Assembly: GCA_900545535.1 (NCBI GenBank)
Contig: UQZN01000007.1
Location: 1-64,000 of the forward strand
Reading direction: 5' to 3'
DNA from: an uncultured Phascolarctobacterium sp.
GTDB taxonomy: Bacteria; Bacillota; Negativicutes; Acidaminococcales; Acidaminococcaceae
Length of the DNA: 64,000 nucleotides
Position numbers and translations under genes: made by a program. Positions 26,469 through 35,194 of the stretch are shown here, in pieces. Under the pieces are notes generated by a model. That model ran no database searches. It saw nothing but the letters and a program-made list of their open reading frames with translations, and had not been told where the DNA came from. Position 1 is the first letter of the stretch; each line of letters opens with the position of its first letter.

Positions 26469-29144
26469 ATGTTATGTCAGAAATGCGGATTAAAAGAAGC
26501 TGTTGTCCACGTTGTTTGCGTGGTCAATGATAAACAGATCGATAAATGGCTGTGTTCGGACTGTGTCGAGGAATTGGCGCCGTCCAACTTTTTGTCGGGT
26601 ACTGTTTTTAACGCCAAAGAATTTTTAGACGGATTGTTGAAACCAAAGTCCAGAGAGGAACAGATCATGAACCGTTTTACAGAACGTGCTAAAGGGATAT
26701 TAGAAGACGCGATGCGTTTTGCCCTGGATAAAGGGCATGATCATGTAGGAACGGAGCATATTCTGCTGGCGCTGCTGAATGTCGAGAACTGTTTCGCCAA
26801 AAAGATTCTGGAAAAACTGGGTGTCGACAATCAGGCTGTGATCAAAGAGCTGGAAAGCTGGATGGAGCCTGCCGGCAGTACGGAGCTGATGATCAATTAT
26901 ACTCCGCGTGCCAAAAGGGCTTTGGAACTGGCTGGCGAAGCTGCGGCGGCGTTTAAGCTGCACTATGTTGGGTCCGAGCATTTACTGCTGGGACTGTTAC
27001 GTGAAGGTGAAGGCGTAGCCGCGCAGGTTCTGCGCCGGTTTAACGTCACAGCAGAGCAGGTAATGAAGGTCGTGAAGGCTGTTTATGACAATCAGCCTTT
27101 GACAGACGGTAATTACAATGCCGGCGACAGCGGTGTTGAGACCAAAAGCAATGTTTTGGAAATGCTGTCGGAATTTGGGCGCAATCTCAATCAGCTGGCG
27201 GCGGACGGGAAAATAGATCCTGTAGTCGGACGCGAAAAAGAGGTCGAACGCATCATCCAGATTCTGTGCCGCCGTACAAAAAATAATCCGGTGCTGATCG
27301 GCGAGTCCGGCGTAGGTAAAACTGCCATTGCCGAAGGTTTGGCGCAGCGGATCGTCGATGGTAATGTTCCGGAACTCCTGCGGGAAAAAATCGTCTTTTC
27401 ACTGGAGATAGGTTATCTGGTCGCAGGAACCAAGTATCGGGGCGAATTTGAAGAACGCCTGAAAGAGCTGCTGGAAGCAGTAAAGGAAAATAAAAATATC
27501 ATTCTCTTTATCGATGAATTGCATACTATCATCGGCGCTGGTGCAGCCGAGGGTGCTATCGACGCGGCTAATATCATCAAACCGGCTTTAGCCAGAGGCG
27601 AAATGCAGGCTGTTGGTGCTACTACCTTAAACGAGTACCGTAAAAACATTGAAAAAGATGCGGCGCTGGAACGACGGTTCCAACCTATTGTCGTAGGCGC
27701 GCCTGACGTTAATGATTCGATCGAGATATTAAAGGGGCTGCGTGATAAATACGAAGCTTTCCACCGCATCCAGATCACGGATGATGCGATTCTGGCGTCT
27801 GTACGTTTATCCGACCGTTATATCACTGATCGTAATCTGCCGGATAAAGCCATTGATCTGATGGATGAAGCCTGCTCAAGAGTACGTCTGCAAAGCTACA
27901 AGATTTCTGTGCCGCAGCGTGAGCTGGAACAGAAGCTGGAAAAGGTGCGCATTGAAAAAGAATCGGCGATCACTCAGCAAATGTATGAACGTGCTGCCGA
28001 GCTGCGCGATGCGGAACGTAAGCTGCAGGAACAGCTTGATGACGAACGTCAGGCGCAGCGCGGCGGTTCCAGCAGCAAGCTGACTGTAACTGAAGAGGAT
28101 GTTGCCGAAGTAGTTGCTTCCTGGACTAATATTCCTCTGCGAAAGCTGACTGAAGGTGAGTCGCAAAGGCTGATCCATTTGGAAGAGGCGCTGCATGAAC
28201 GGGTAGTTGGGCAGAATGCGGCCGTTGACGCCGTAGCAAAAGCTATTCGCAGGGCCAGAGCCGGCTTTAAGGATAAAAACCGTCCTGTGGGGTCGTTTTT
28301 GTTCCTGGGGCCGACCGGCGTAGGTAAAACAGAGCTGGCGAAAGCACTGGCCGAGAACCTTTTTGGTGATGAACGGGCTTTGATCAGATTCGATATGTCT
28401 GAATATATGGAGAAACATACTACTTCACGTCTGGTAGGCGCGCCTCCGGGCTATGTAGGCTATGAAGAAGGCGGGCAGCTGACGGATGTTGTGCGTCGGC
28501 GTCCGTATTCGGTAATTTTGCTGGACGAAATCGAAAAAGCGCATCCCGATGTTTTCAATCTGCTGCTGCAGATTATGGAAGACGGACGACTGACGGACGG
28601 ACAGGGACGCACCGTCGATTTTAAAAATGCTGTGATTATTATGACCAGCAACGCCGGCGCCAGAGCTTTACTGGACAGTAAACCGCTGGGGTTTGCGGCT
28701 GGTGAGCAGCAGGTCAGTGACGGACGTAAAAATGCGGTACTGGAAGAAGTAAAAAGGATCTTCCGTCCTGAATTTTTAAATCGTATTGATGAGATTCTGG
28801 TCTTTGACCCGCTTGGTGAAGCAGAGCTGCGGCAGATCGTTGAGCAGATGCTCAAAGAGCTTTCCGGCCGCCTGCAGGAAAACGGCCTCGGGATCAAGGT
28901 TAGTGACGAAGCAAAAGCCGAGCTTTTAAAAGCCGGGAAAGATACACGCTATGGCGCCCGTCCTTTGCGCCGGGCTTTAAGAAAGCTGGTGGAGGACCCT
29001 GTTTCCGATTTGTATCTGGCGGCAGAATTAAAGCGCGGCGATACGATTTTGACGCGTACGGATGCTGCGGGCAAGATTTATTTTGATAAAGAAGAAGCGC
29101 ACAAGGAAGAAGTTCTGGTTGCAGCTGGAGAGGAACGTCCATAA
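26469..29144 (+). CDS. clpC: ClpC ATPase with an N-terminal McsA-like zinc finger
   Basis: 891 residues from the ATG at 26469, preceded by GAGGTGA; a GTG at 26460 is in frame. Normal ClpC is about 810-830. The extra N-terminal 70 residues hold two Cys pairs (CQKC at 3-6, CSDC at 29-32) as in McsA and UvrB-linked zinc fingers. Then come the Clp N-domain repeats (about 65-200), AAA-1 with Walker A GESGVGKTA (about 278), a UVR-like coiled coil in the M-domain, and AAA-2 with GPTGVGKTE (about 614). Unfolds proteins for ClpP. mcsA and mcsB are missing between ctsR and clpC, so the McsA finger appears fused to the chaperone. Confidence 0.93.
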   Translation: MLCQKCGLKEAVVHVVCVVNDKQIDKWLCSDCVEELAPSNFLSGTVFNAKEFLDGLLKPKSREEQIMNRFTERAKGILEDAMRFALDKGHDHVGTEHILLALLNVENCFAKKILEKLGVDNQAVIKELESWMEPAGSTELMINYTPRAKRALELAGEAAAAFKLHYVGSEHLLLGLLREGEGVAAQVLRRFNVTAEQVMKVVKAVYDNQPLTDGNYNAGDSGVETKSNVLEMLSEFGRNLNQLAADGKIDPVVGREKEVERIIQILCRRTKNNPVLIGESGVGKTAIAEGLAQRIVDGNVPELLREKIVFSLEIGYLVAGTKYRGEFEERLKELLEAVKENKNIILFIDELHTIIGAGAAEGAIDAANIIKPALARGEMQAVGATTLNEYRKNIEKDAALERRFQPIVVGAPDVNDSIEILKGLRDKYEAFHRIQITDDAILASVRLSDRYITDRNLPDKAIDLMDEACSRVRLQSYKISVPQRELEQKLEKVRIEKESAITQQMYERAAELRDAERKLQEQLDDERQAQRGGSSSKLTVTEEDVAEVVASWTNIPLRKLTEGESQRLIHLEEALHERVVGQNAAVDAVAKAIRRARAGFKDKNRPVGSFLFLGPTGVGKTELAKALAENLFGDERALIRFDMSEYMEKHTTSRLVGAPPGYVGYEEGGQLTDVVRRRPYSVILLDEIEKAHPDVFNLLLQIMEDGRLTDGQGRTVDFKNAVIIMTSNAGARALLDSKPLGFAAGEQQVSDGRKNAVLEEVKRIFRPEFLNRIDEILVFDPLGEAELRQIVEQMLKELSGRLQENGLGIKVSDEAKAELLKAGKDTRYGARPLRRALRKLVEDPVSDLYLAAELKRGDTILTRTDAAGKIYFDKEEAHKEEVLVAAGEERP

Positions 29145-30502
29145 TGGCCAAACCGAAAATACGTTTCGTTTGTCAAGCCTGTGGCTACGCGACTGCTAAA
29201 TGGCTGGGTAAATGCCCGGAATGTGGGCAGTGGGACAGTTTTGTCGAAGAGCTGGAGACGCCTGAGCGCCCCGGGCAGAGTTATCTGCCTGTGGGCGAAA
29301 CGGCGAAGCCCAAACCTCTGCAGCAGGTAGCAGAACAGTCTGTCAGCCGTTTGCAGACGGGGATCCGCGAATTTGACCGTGTGCTTGGCGGCGGTATCGT
29401 TCCCGGCAGTCTTGTTTTGTTGGGCGGCGATCCTGGTATCGGCAAATCGACGATGCTTTTGGATGCCGGCATGAAGTTCAGCCGGAACAATATCAAGGTA
29501 CTGTATGTTTCGGGTGAAGAATCAGAAGCGCAGACCGCGATGCGGGCAAGGCGCCTGGGCAGCAGCGGTGATAACCTGCTGGTGATGACTGCCACTGATT
29601 TGAATACGATTTTACTGCAGGCGCAGGAAGTGCAGCCGGCATTATTGGTGATCGATTCAATACAGACCATGTACAACAGCGAGCTGCCAACTGCTGCCGG
29701 CAGTGTTGGTCAGGTACGTGAATGTACGGCCAAGTTACTGCGATTTGCTAAAACCAGCGGCATTGCGGTGTTGATTATCGGCCATGTGACTAAAGACGGC
29801 AATATTGCCGGGCCGCGGCTGCTGGAACATATGGTTGATGTGGTGCTGCAGTTTGAGGGCGACCGCTCTTATTCCTTCAGGGTGCTGCGCGCTTTGAAAA
29901 ACCGCTTTGGCTCAACTAACGAGAGTGGAATTTTCTCCATGGAAGCCAGCGGCTTACAGGAAATCAGTAACCCGGCAGGCCTGTTTCTGGAAGAGCGCAG
30001 CAGCGATGCTTCCGGTTCAGTCGTCTGTGCCTGTCTGGAGGGCAACAGGCCCATTTTGGTAGAAATGCAGGCACTGGTTGCCAAAACGCCTTATGGTATG
30101 CCAAGACGTACAGCAGTTGGTTTTGATTATAACAGGGTCACGATGCTGCTGGCGATTCTGGAACGCCGCTTAGGCATGGATTTTGGCGCTTATGACGCCT
30201 ATGTTAATGTAGTCGGCGGGATGAAGGTCACGGAACCTGCTGCGGACCTGGCCGTGGCGTCTGCGTTGGTATCAAGTTATAGGAACCGGCCAATTCCGCA
30301 TGGCGTACTGGTCATGGGTGAAGTCGGCCTTACAGGAGAAGTGCGCCGGATCGGTTCGCCGGAAAGACGTATTAAGGATGCGATGAATCTTGGCTTTAAA
30401 AAATTTATCGTACCGGCAGGGAAACTGTCTTTAGAAGAACCCTGCCGTGGGATCGTGCAGGTCAAAACTTTAGAAGAAGCACTGGATGCTGTTTTTGCTT
30501 AA
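29144..30502 (+). CDS. radA: DNA repair protein RadA (Sms)
   Basis: 452 residues. An N-terminal C4 zinc finger (CQACG at 10-14, CPECG at 24-28), RecA-like ATPase with Walker A GGDPGIGKST (about 94-103), the RadA-specific KNRFGS motif and a C-terminal Lon-like domain ending near the stop. Acts as a branch-migration helicase in recombination. The ATG overlaps the clpC stop by one base. Same position as in Bacillus. Confidence 0.95.
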   Translation: MAKPKIRFVCQACGYATAKWLGKCPECGQWDSFVEELETPERPGQSYLPVGETAKPKPLQQVAEQSVSRLQTGIREFDRVLGGGIVPGSLVLLGGDPGIGKSTMLLDAGMKFSRNNIKVLYVSGEESEAQTAMRARRLGSSGDNLLVMTATDLNTILLQAQEVQPALLVIDSIQTMYNSELPTAAGSVGQVRECTAKLLRFAKTSGIAVLIIGHVTKDGNIAGPRLLEHMVDVVLQFEGDRSYSFRVLRALKNRFGSTNESGIFSMEASGLQEISNPAGLFLEERSSDASGSVVCACLEGNRPILVEMQALVAKTPYGMPRRTAVGFDYNRVTMLLAILERRLGMDFGAYDAYVNVVGGMKVTEPAADLAVASALVSSYRNRPIPHGVLVMGEVGLTGEVRRIGSPERRIKDAMNLGFKKFIVPAGKLSLEEPCRGIVQVKTLEEALDAVFA

Positions 30503-30537
30503 AGGAGCGGAGATTTCTCCGCTCCTTTATTTATTTT
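30501..30537 (+). terminator. radA terminator
   Basis: AAAGGAGCGGAGA paired with TCTCCGCTCCTTT (30516-30528), followed by a T-rich run. Confidence 0.9.
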
Positions 30538-30569
30538 TAAATAAAAGTAGAATTTTTAGATAAAAATGA

Positions 30570-30598
30570 TTGACACAAATATGGAGCTATGATAAAAT
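30570..30598 (+). promoter_or_regulatory. cdnL promoter 1
   Basis: TTGACA (30570-30575), 17-base spacer, TAAAAT (30593-30598). Confidence 0.75.
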
Positions 30599-30606
30599 TA
30601 TAAAAT

Positions 30607-30635
30607 TTGACAAAAATAATAAGAGGTGTTAAAAT
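30607..30635 (+). promoter_or_regulatory. cdnL promoter 2
   Basis: TTGACA (30607-30612), 17-base spacer, TAAAAT (30630-30635). Same hexamers as promoter 1, shifted by 37 bases. Confidence 0.75.
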
Positions 30636-30677
30636 TAATATACATAAAAAATAGTGTGTTCCTTAGGAGGGCAGAAG

Positions 30678-31157
30678 ATGTTTGCAGCAGGAGATAAAGT
30701 CGTATATCCGATGCACGGCGCCGGAGTAGTAAAAACAATAGAAAAGCGTGAACGTGACGGTCAAAGCGTCGATTATCTGATTCTGGCAATGCTTCTGGGC
30801 GAGATGAAGGTCATGGTACCGGTTGACAGCGTAGAGCGTGTTGGACTGCGTCATGTTATTGAAACTGAGGACATCGATGCCGTTGAAAAGGTTTTGGAAG
30901 AACGGCCTGATGATTATAACAAAAGTATTACCTGGAACAGACGCTTTAACATGTATCTGGAAAAAATGAAGAGCGGTAATGTTTTTGAAGTTGCCGATGT
31001 GATAAGGACATTGCAGGTACAGGAAAATGAAAAAAAATTATCTACCGGTGAGCGTAGATTATTAGGTACGGCCAGACAGATATTGATCAGCGAAGTGATG
31101 CTTGTCAAAAATGCTGAGCAGCAGGATATTGAAAACTGGCTGAATAAGTTTTTTTAG
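30678..31157 (+). CDS. cdnL: CarD/CdnL-family RNA polymerase-binding regulator
   Basis: 159 residues from the ATG at 30678, preceded by GGAGGG. The N-terminal 60 residues form the Tudor-like RNA-polymerase-interacting domain (FAAGDKVVYPMHGAGVV), which binds the beta subunit. The C-terminal helical domain contacts DNA at the upstream edge of the transcription bubble (VMLVKNAEQQDIENWLNKFF at the end). CarD proteins stabilise open complexes, notably at rRNA promoters. It sits between radA and yacL, the location of disA in Bacillus. Two near-identical promoters precede it. Confidence 0.92.
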   Translation: MFAAGDKVVYPMHGAGVVKTIEKRERDGQSVDYLILAMLLGEMKVMVPVDSVERVGLRHVIETEDIDAVEKVLEERPDDYNKSITWNRRFNMYLEKMKSGNVFEVADVIRTLQVQENEKKLSTGERRLLGTARQILISEVMLVKNAEQQDIENWLNKFF

Positions 31158-31159
31158 TG

Positions 31160-31193
31160 AAATACGTCGGAAAATCCGACGTATTTTATTTTT
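31160..31193 (+). terminator. cdnL terminator
   Basis: 12-bp stem (31160-31171 with 31175-31186), AAA loop, T-rich tail. Confidence 0.92.
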
Positions 31194-31266
31194 TTGCTGT
31201 TTTTAATACGGAAATTGTAGTAAAATATTATATTATCCACATTATTTCAGGAAAGGAGGTGCGAAG

Positions 31267-32391
31267 ATGTTAAACAGAATTTTAAAGCTGACCATTGTCG
31301 TTGTATTTGCGCTTACCGGACTCATACTTACTGAATATTTACTGCCTTATATTTCGGATTTTTTTGGTTACGATCTTTACGACAATGGCTTTTTTGGAAT
31401 AGCTTTGGCTACTATTGTTTCAGGTGCCGTAGGCATTTTTGTTTTTGGCGGACTTGGTGTGGCGGTAGCGCCGGTGCTTATTTATCATATTATGGGCTAT
31501 ACGGAGCGGATGGCAATCGTTTTGTCCAAGGTGCCGACCAGTGATATTCTTGTTATGACTCTTGGCATCGGCATCGGTTTGATTTTGGCTAATCTTTTAG
31601 GGGGGCCTTTTTCGCATTTGCCGATCATCGGCCCTTATATACCTTTGATTTTCAGTCTGGTACTTTCTATTATCGGTGCGAAAGTGGCACTGCGGAAGCA
31701 TAAGGATATCGTGGGCTTTTTTAACCGCAGTATACCCAGTCTGAAAGGGGCTGTAAAACCGGCCGCTGTTAAATCGCTGGCTATGAGTGACAGACTGTAC
31801 AGCAAAAATAAATTGCTGGACACCAGCGTCATTATTGACGGACGTATTATTGACATTCTCAAAACAGGCTTTCTGGAAGGGCGTTTGATCGTTCCTAATT
31901 TTGTTTTGGAAGAATTGCAGAAGCTGGCTGACTCCTCTGATAATCTGAAACGGGCTAAAGGGCGTCGTGGTTTGGATCTGATTCAGGAGATTCAGCAGGG
32001 CAATAAAGAGCAGTTACTGGTAGAAGATACTGATTTCGAAGATTTGAACGAAGTCGATGCCAAACTGGTCAAGCTGGCCAAACAGACGGATGCCGTGATT
32101 ATCACTAATGATTTTAATCTGAATAAAGTTGCTGAGATACAGGGCGTAAACGTACTCAATATCAATGATCTGGCTAACGCTATCAAGCCGGTGGTGCTGC
32201 CGGGCGAAGAAATGAATGTTTTTATCGTAAAAGACGGCAAGGAAAATAACCAGGGTGTTGCTTATCTTGAAGACGGTACGATGATCGTTATTGAAGGCGG
32301 CAAAAAGCTGGTTGGTGAAAATACGTCGGTAGTAGTAACTTCTGTACTGCAGACTTCGGCAGGCAGAATGATTTTTGCAAAACTGAAATAA
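31267..32391 (+). CDS. Membrane-anchored PIN/TRAM-domain protein (YacL-like)
   Basis: 374 residues. Four hydrophobic segments within the first 140 residues, then a PIN-like nuclease domain: LLDTSVIIDGRIIDI (first catalytic Asp), then Glu in VLEELQKLAD, and acidic pairs in VDAKLVKLA and TNDFNLNKVA. A TRAM domain ends the protein. Orthologue of Bacillus YacL in conserved position; presumably an RNase or RNA-binding protein tethered to the inner membrane, role unknown. AAGGAGGTG precedes the start. Confidence 0.87.
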   Translation: MLNRILKLTIVVVFALTGLILTEYLLPYISDFFGYDLYDNGFFGIALATIVSGAVGIFVFGGLGVAVAPVLIYHIMGYTERMAIVLSKVPTSDILVMTLGIGIGLILANLLGGPFSHLPIIGPYIPLIFSLVLSIIGAKVALRKHKDIVGFFNRSIPSLKGAVKPAAVKSLAMSDRLYSKNKLLDTSVIIDGRIIDILKTGFLEGRLIVPNFVLEELQKLADSSDNLKRAKGRRGLDLIQEIQQGNKEQLLVEDTDFEDLNEVDAKLVKLAKQTDAVIITNDFNLNKVAEIQGVNVLNINDLANAIKPVVLPGEEMNVFIVKDGKENNQGVAYLEDGTMIVIEGGKKLVGENTSVVVTSVLQTSAGRMIFAKLK

Positions 32392-32406
32392 TTCACGGGG
32401 GCGTTT

Positions 32407-33117
32407 ATGGAGAAAATCGTGACGATAGTTCCGGCTGCCGGGCTGGGAAGTCGTTTAGGATTAGGGAAGAATAAGGCTTTTGCCAGGGTAGGTGGTTTGC
32501 CGCTTTTGGTGCAGTGTCTGAGGATGCTGGCAGACACAGACTGCGTGAGCAGGGTTATCGCGGTGGTTCGGCCGCAGGAAGTAGAGGAAGCAGAGCTGCT
32601 GCTGAGGGAATACCATGAGAAGTATTATCCGCAGCTGCCTTTTTGCGTCGTTGCAGGGGGGAAGGAGCGACAGGATTCTGTTGCCAATGCTCTGGCGACC
32701 GTTACGGAAACGGAGGGCTATATAGCTGTGCATGATGGTGCCCGTCCGTTTGCAGGTCGGGAGGTTTTTGCAAGGGTGTTAAAAGCGGCTGCCTGTAGCG
32801 GGGCTGCTATTGCTGCAGTACCTGTAAAGGACACGATCAAGGTTGTCGATGCAGATGGTATCGTACAGGCAACGCCTGTACGTGATGTGCTGCGTGCGGT
32901 ACAGACACCGCAGATCTTTAAAATCAGCGTTTTAAAGCAGGCATACGAGCTTTTGCGAAAACAGCCTGGGAATGTGACTGATGATGCTTCCCTGGTGGAG
33001 CGTTTAGGGATAGCTGTTGCGGTTGCCGAAGGCAGCTATGAGAATATTAAGATCACAACGCCGGAGGATTTGCTTCTGGCAGAAAATTTATGTAAAAGCA
33101 GAGGGCTTTTGGGATGA
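32407..33117 (+). CDS. ispD: 2-C-methyl-D-erythritol 4-phosphate cytidylyltransferase IspD
   Basis: 236 residues. Third step of the non-mevalonate isoprenoid pathway: MEP plus CTP gives CDP-ME. The CTP-binding loop PAAGLGSRLG (about 9-18) and Lys in KAFARV are present, as are VHDGARPF and VKDTIKVVD later. It overlaps ispF by four bases, the standard ispDF arrangement. The ribosome binding site is weak (GGGGGC). Confidence 0.94.
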   Translation: MEKIVTIVPAAGLGSRLGLGKNKAFARVGGLPLLVQCLRMLADTDCVSRVIAVVRPQEVEEAELLLREYHEKYYPQLPFCVVAGGKERQDSVANALATVTETEGYIAVHDGARPFAGREVFARVLKAAACSGAAIAAVPVKDTIKVVDADGIVQATPVRDVLRAVQTPQIFKISVLKQAYELLRKQPGNVTDDASLVERLGIAVAVAEGSYENIKITTPEDLLLAENLCKSRGLLG

Positions 33118-33617
33118 CAGAAAGAAGTAATAACTGGCCGCAGTTTCGAGTAGGTTGTGGTTATGATGTACATAAACTGGCTGCCGGCCGTAAATTGATT
33201 TTATGCGGAGTCGAGCTTCCTTATGAATTGGGTCTGTTAGGCCATTCTGATGCCGACGTGGCTCTGCACGCGCTGATGGATGCTTTGCTTGGCGCGGCTG
33301 GGCTGGGTGATATTGGCAGACATTTTCCAGATACGGATATGCGGTTTAAAGATGCTGACAGTATGCTGCTGCTGAGGCAGGTGGTCAAGCTACTGCATGA
33401 GCAGGGCTGGCTGGTAAATAATGCCGATGTGACGATTATGGCGCAGCAGCCAAAGCTTGCACCCTACATTGAACAGATGGCGGTGAATATTGCCCGGGAA
33501 ATGCGTATCGAGCGGTCTGCTGTCAATGTGAAAGCGACAACGACAGAAAAGTTGGGCTTTGTTGGACGTGGGGAAGGCATGGCTTCTGAAGCTGTGGTAA
33601 GTATCATCAGAGGTTGA
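33114..33617 (+). CDS. ispF: 2-C-methyl-D-erythritol 2,4-cyclodiphosphate synthase IspF
   Basis: 167 residues, about ten longer than usual at the N-terminus if the coupled ATG at 33114 is the start. Cyclises CDP-ME 2-phosphate. Zinc ligands Asp-x-His in GYDVHKL and His in LLGHSDADV are present; DIGRHFPDTD and VKATTTEKLGFVGRGEG complete the family pattern. Feeds isoprenoid and undecaprenyl phosphate supply, which uppP (41823) later recycles. Confidence 0.94.
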   Translation: MTERSNNWPQFRVGCGYDVHKLAAGRKLILCGVELPYELGLLGHSDADVALHALMDALLGAAGLGDIGRHFPDTDMRFKDADSMLLLRQVVKLLHEQGWLVNNADVTIMAQQPKLAPYIEQMAVNIAREMRIERSAVNVKATTTEKLGFVGRGEGMASEAVVSIIRG

Positions 33618-33708
33618 TGTACGTAGCATGCCGTTATGGCGCTGAGTACTCGTATTGCTTTTATGGTGTATAATATACAAGATAAGTATTTTTGGAGGGA
33701 TCATTCTA

Positions 33709-35181
33709 ATGTCTAATGAAATCAGAGTAAGATTTGCACCGAGTCCGACCGGACCGTTCCATATCGGCGGCGCTCGCAGCGCTTTGTTCAACTGGCTGTT
33801 TGCCAGGAAAATGGGCGGCAAGCTTGTTTTACGTATCGAGGATACTGACCTTGAGCGTTCCAGCCGCGAATCTGAAGAGAATATCAAGGCTGCGTTAAAA
33901 TGGCTGGGGCTAAACTGGGATGAAGGTATTGACGTAGGCGGTGAATATGGCCCGTACCGTCAAACAGAGCGCCTGGAGCTTTATAAAAAGTATACTGATC
34001 AGCTGTTGGCTGAAGGTAAGGCCTACTATTGTTATTGCACCGACGAAGAACTGGAGGCCGAACGACAGGCTTTGTCGGCGAAAGGGCAAATGCCTCGTTA
34101 TATGGGCAAATGCCGCAATCTTACTTCCGAACAAAAAGCACAGTATGAAGCTGAAGGACGCAAACCTACCGTACGTTTCAGAGTACCTGCCGATCAGCAG
34201 ATACTTGTTCGCGACATGGTGCGCGGTGATGTTGTTTTTGATTCCAATGGGATCGGTGATTTTGTCATCGTCAAATCCGATGGTATTCCTACTTATAATT
34301 ATGCCGTTGTTATTGACGATGCTTTGATGAAAATTTCACACGTTATACGTGCTGAAGAGCATTTGTCCAATACTCCGCGTCAATGTCTTATTTATGATGC
34401 GCTGGGCTTTGAAAAGCCTACTTTTGGCCATATTTCCCTGATCTTGGGTAAGGATCGTACCAAGATGTCCAAGCGCCATGGCGCTACCTCTGTCGATCAG
34501 TATCGTCAATTGGGTTATCTGCCGGAAGGCATTGATAATTTTCTGGCTTTGCTGGGCTGGGCGCCGAACAGCGAACAGGAGATTTTTAGTATGGAAGAAT
34601 TGATTCAGGCTTTCTCGATGGATCATGTTGCTAAAAATCCTGCTGTTTTTGAAATCGACAAGCTGAACTGGATCAACCAGCACTATATGCGCCAGCTGGA
34701 TGCTGAGGCTTTCTTTGAGGCTGCCAAACCGCACATGCTCGCTGCAGGTTATATGACTGGCGACGAGAGCGGTGCTAAACTGGAATGGCTCAAACGTGTG
34801 GTTGCTACGGCCAAAGAGCATGTTGCTTTTGCAGCGCAGATCCCTGAATGCGTCGCGATGTATTTCAGCGATGAATTTGAATTTGAAAATGCAGAGGCTG
34901 CTGCCGTATTGCAGGAAGAGTCTGTACCGACAGTGATGAAAATGCTGTTTGAAGAATTGCCTAAATTGGAAGTTTTAGATGGTCCTGCCGTAAAAGCGAC
35001 CTTTAAAGCTATCCAAAAATCTACTAAACTGGGCGGCAAAGCTGTATTTATGCCGATCCGCGTCGCTTTGACAGGAAATCAGCATGGACCGGAGCTGGCA
35101 GAAATGGTGCCGCTGCTGGGGTTGGAACGTACAGAAGCCAGAATTAGAGCAAGCCTTGCCAAGGCAGGCATTACTCTGTAA
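33709..35181 (+). CDS. gltX: Glutamyl-tRNA synthetase
   Basis: 490 residues from the ATG at 33709, preceded by GGAGGG; upstream in-frame codons lie in the spacer. Class I synthetase: HIGH-type motif FHIGGARSA (about 17-25), KMSKR motif (about 253-257), C-terminal anticodon-binding helical bundle. Charges tRNA-Glu. Same location as in Bacillus; cysE, usually between gltX and cysS, is absent. No T-box is visible in the 91-base spacer. Confidence 0.95.
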   Translation: MSNEIRVRFAPSPTGPFHIGGARSALFNWLFARKMGGKLVLRIEDTDLERSSRESEENIKAALKWLGLNWDEGIDVGGEYGPYRQTERLELYKKYTDQLLAEGKAYYCYCTDEELEAERQALSAKGQMPRYMGKCRNLTSEQKAQYEAEGRKPTVRFRVPADQQILVRDMVRGDVVFDSNGIGDFVIVKSDGIPTYNYAVVIDDALMKISHVIRAEEHLSNTPRQCLIYDALGFEKPTFGHISLILGKDRTKMSKRHGATSVDQYRQLGYLPEGIDNFLALLGWAPNSEQEIFSMEELIQAFSMDHVAKNPAVFEIDKLNWINQHYMRQLDAEAFFEAAKPHMLAAGYMTGDESGAKLEWLKRVVATAKEHVAFAAQIPECVAMYFSDEFEFENAEAAAVLQEESVPTVMKMLFEELPKLEVLDGPAVKATFKAIQKSTKLGGKAVFMPIRVALTGNQHGPELAEMVPLLGLERTEARIRASLAKAGITL

Positions 35182-35194
35182 AGGAGAGCTTAGA

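Noticed and set aside
33618..33708. T-box leader upstream of gltX or cysS
   Set aside because: The gap is too short (91 bases) and lacks the conserved T-box sequence and specifier stem.
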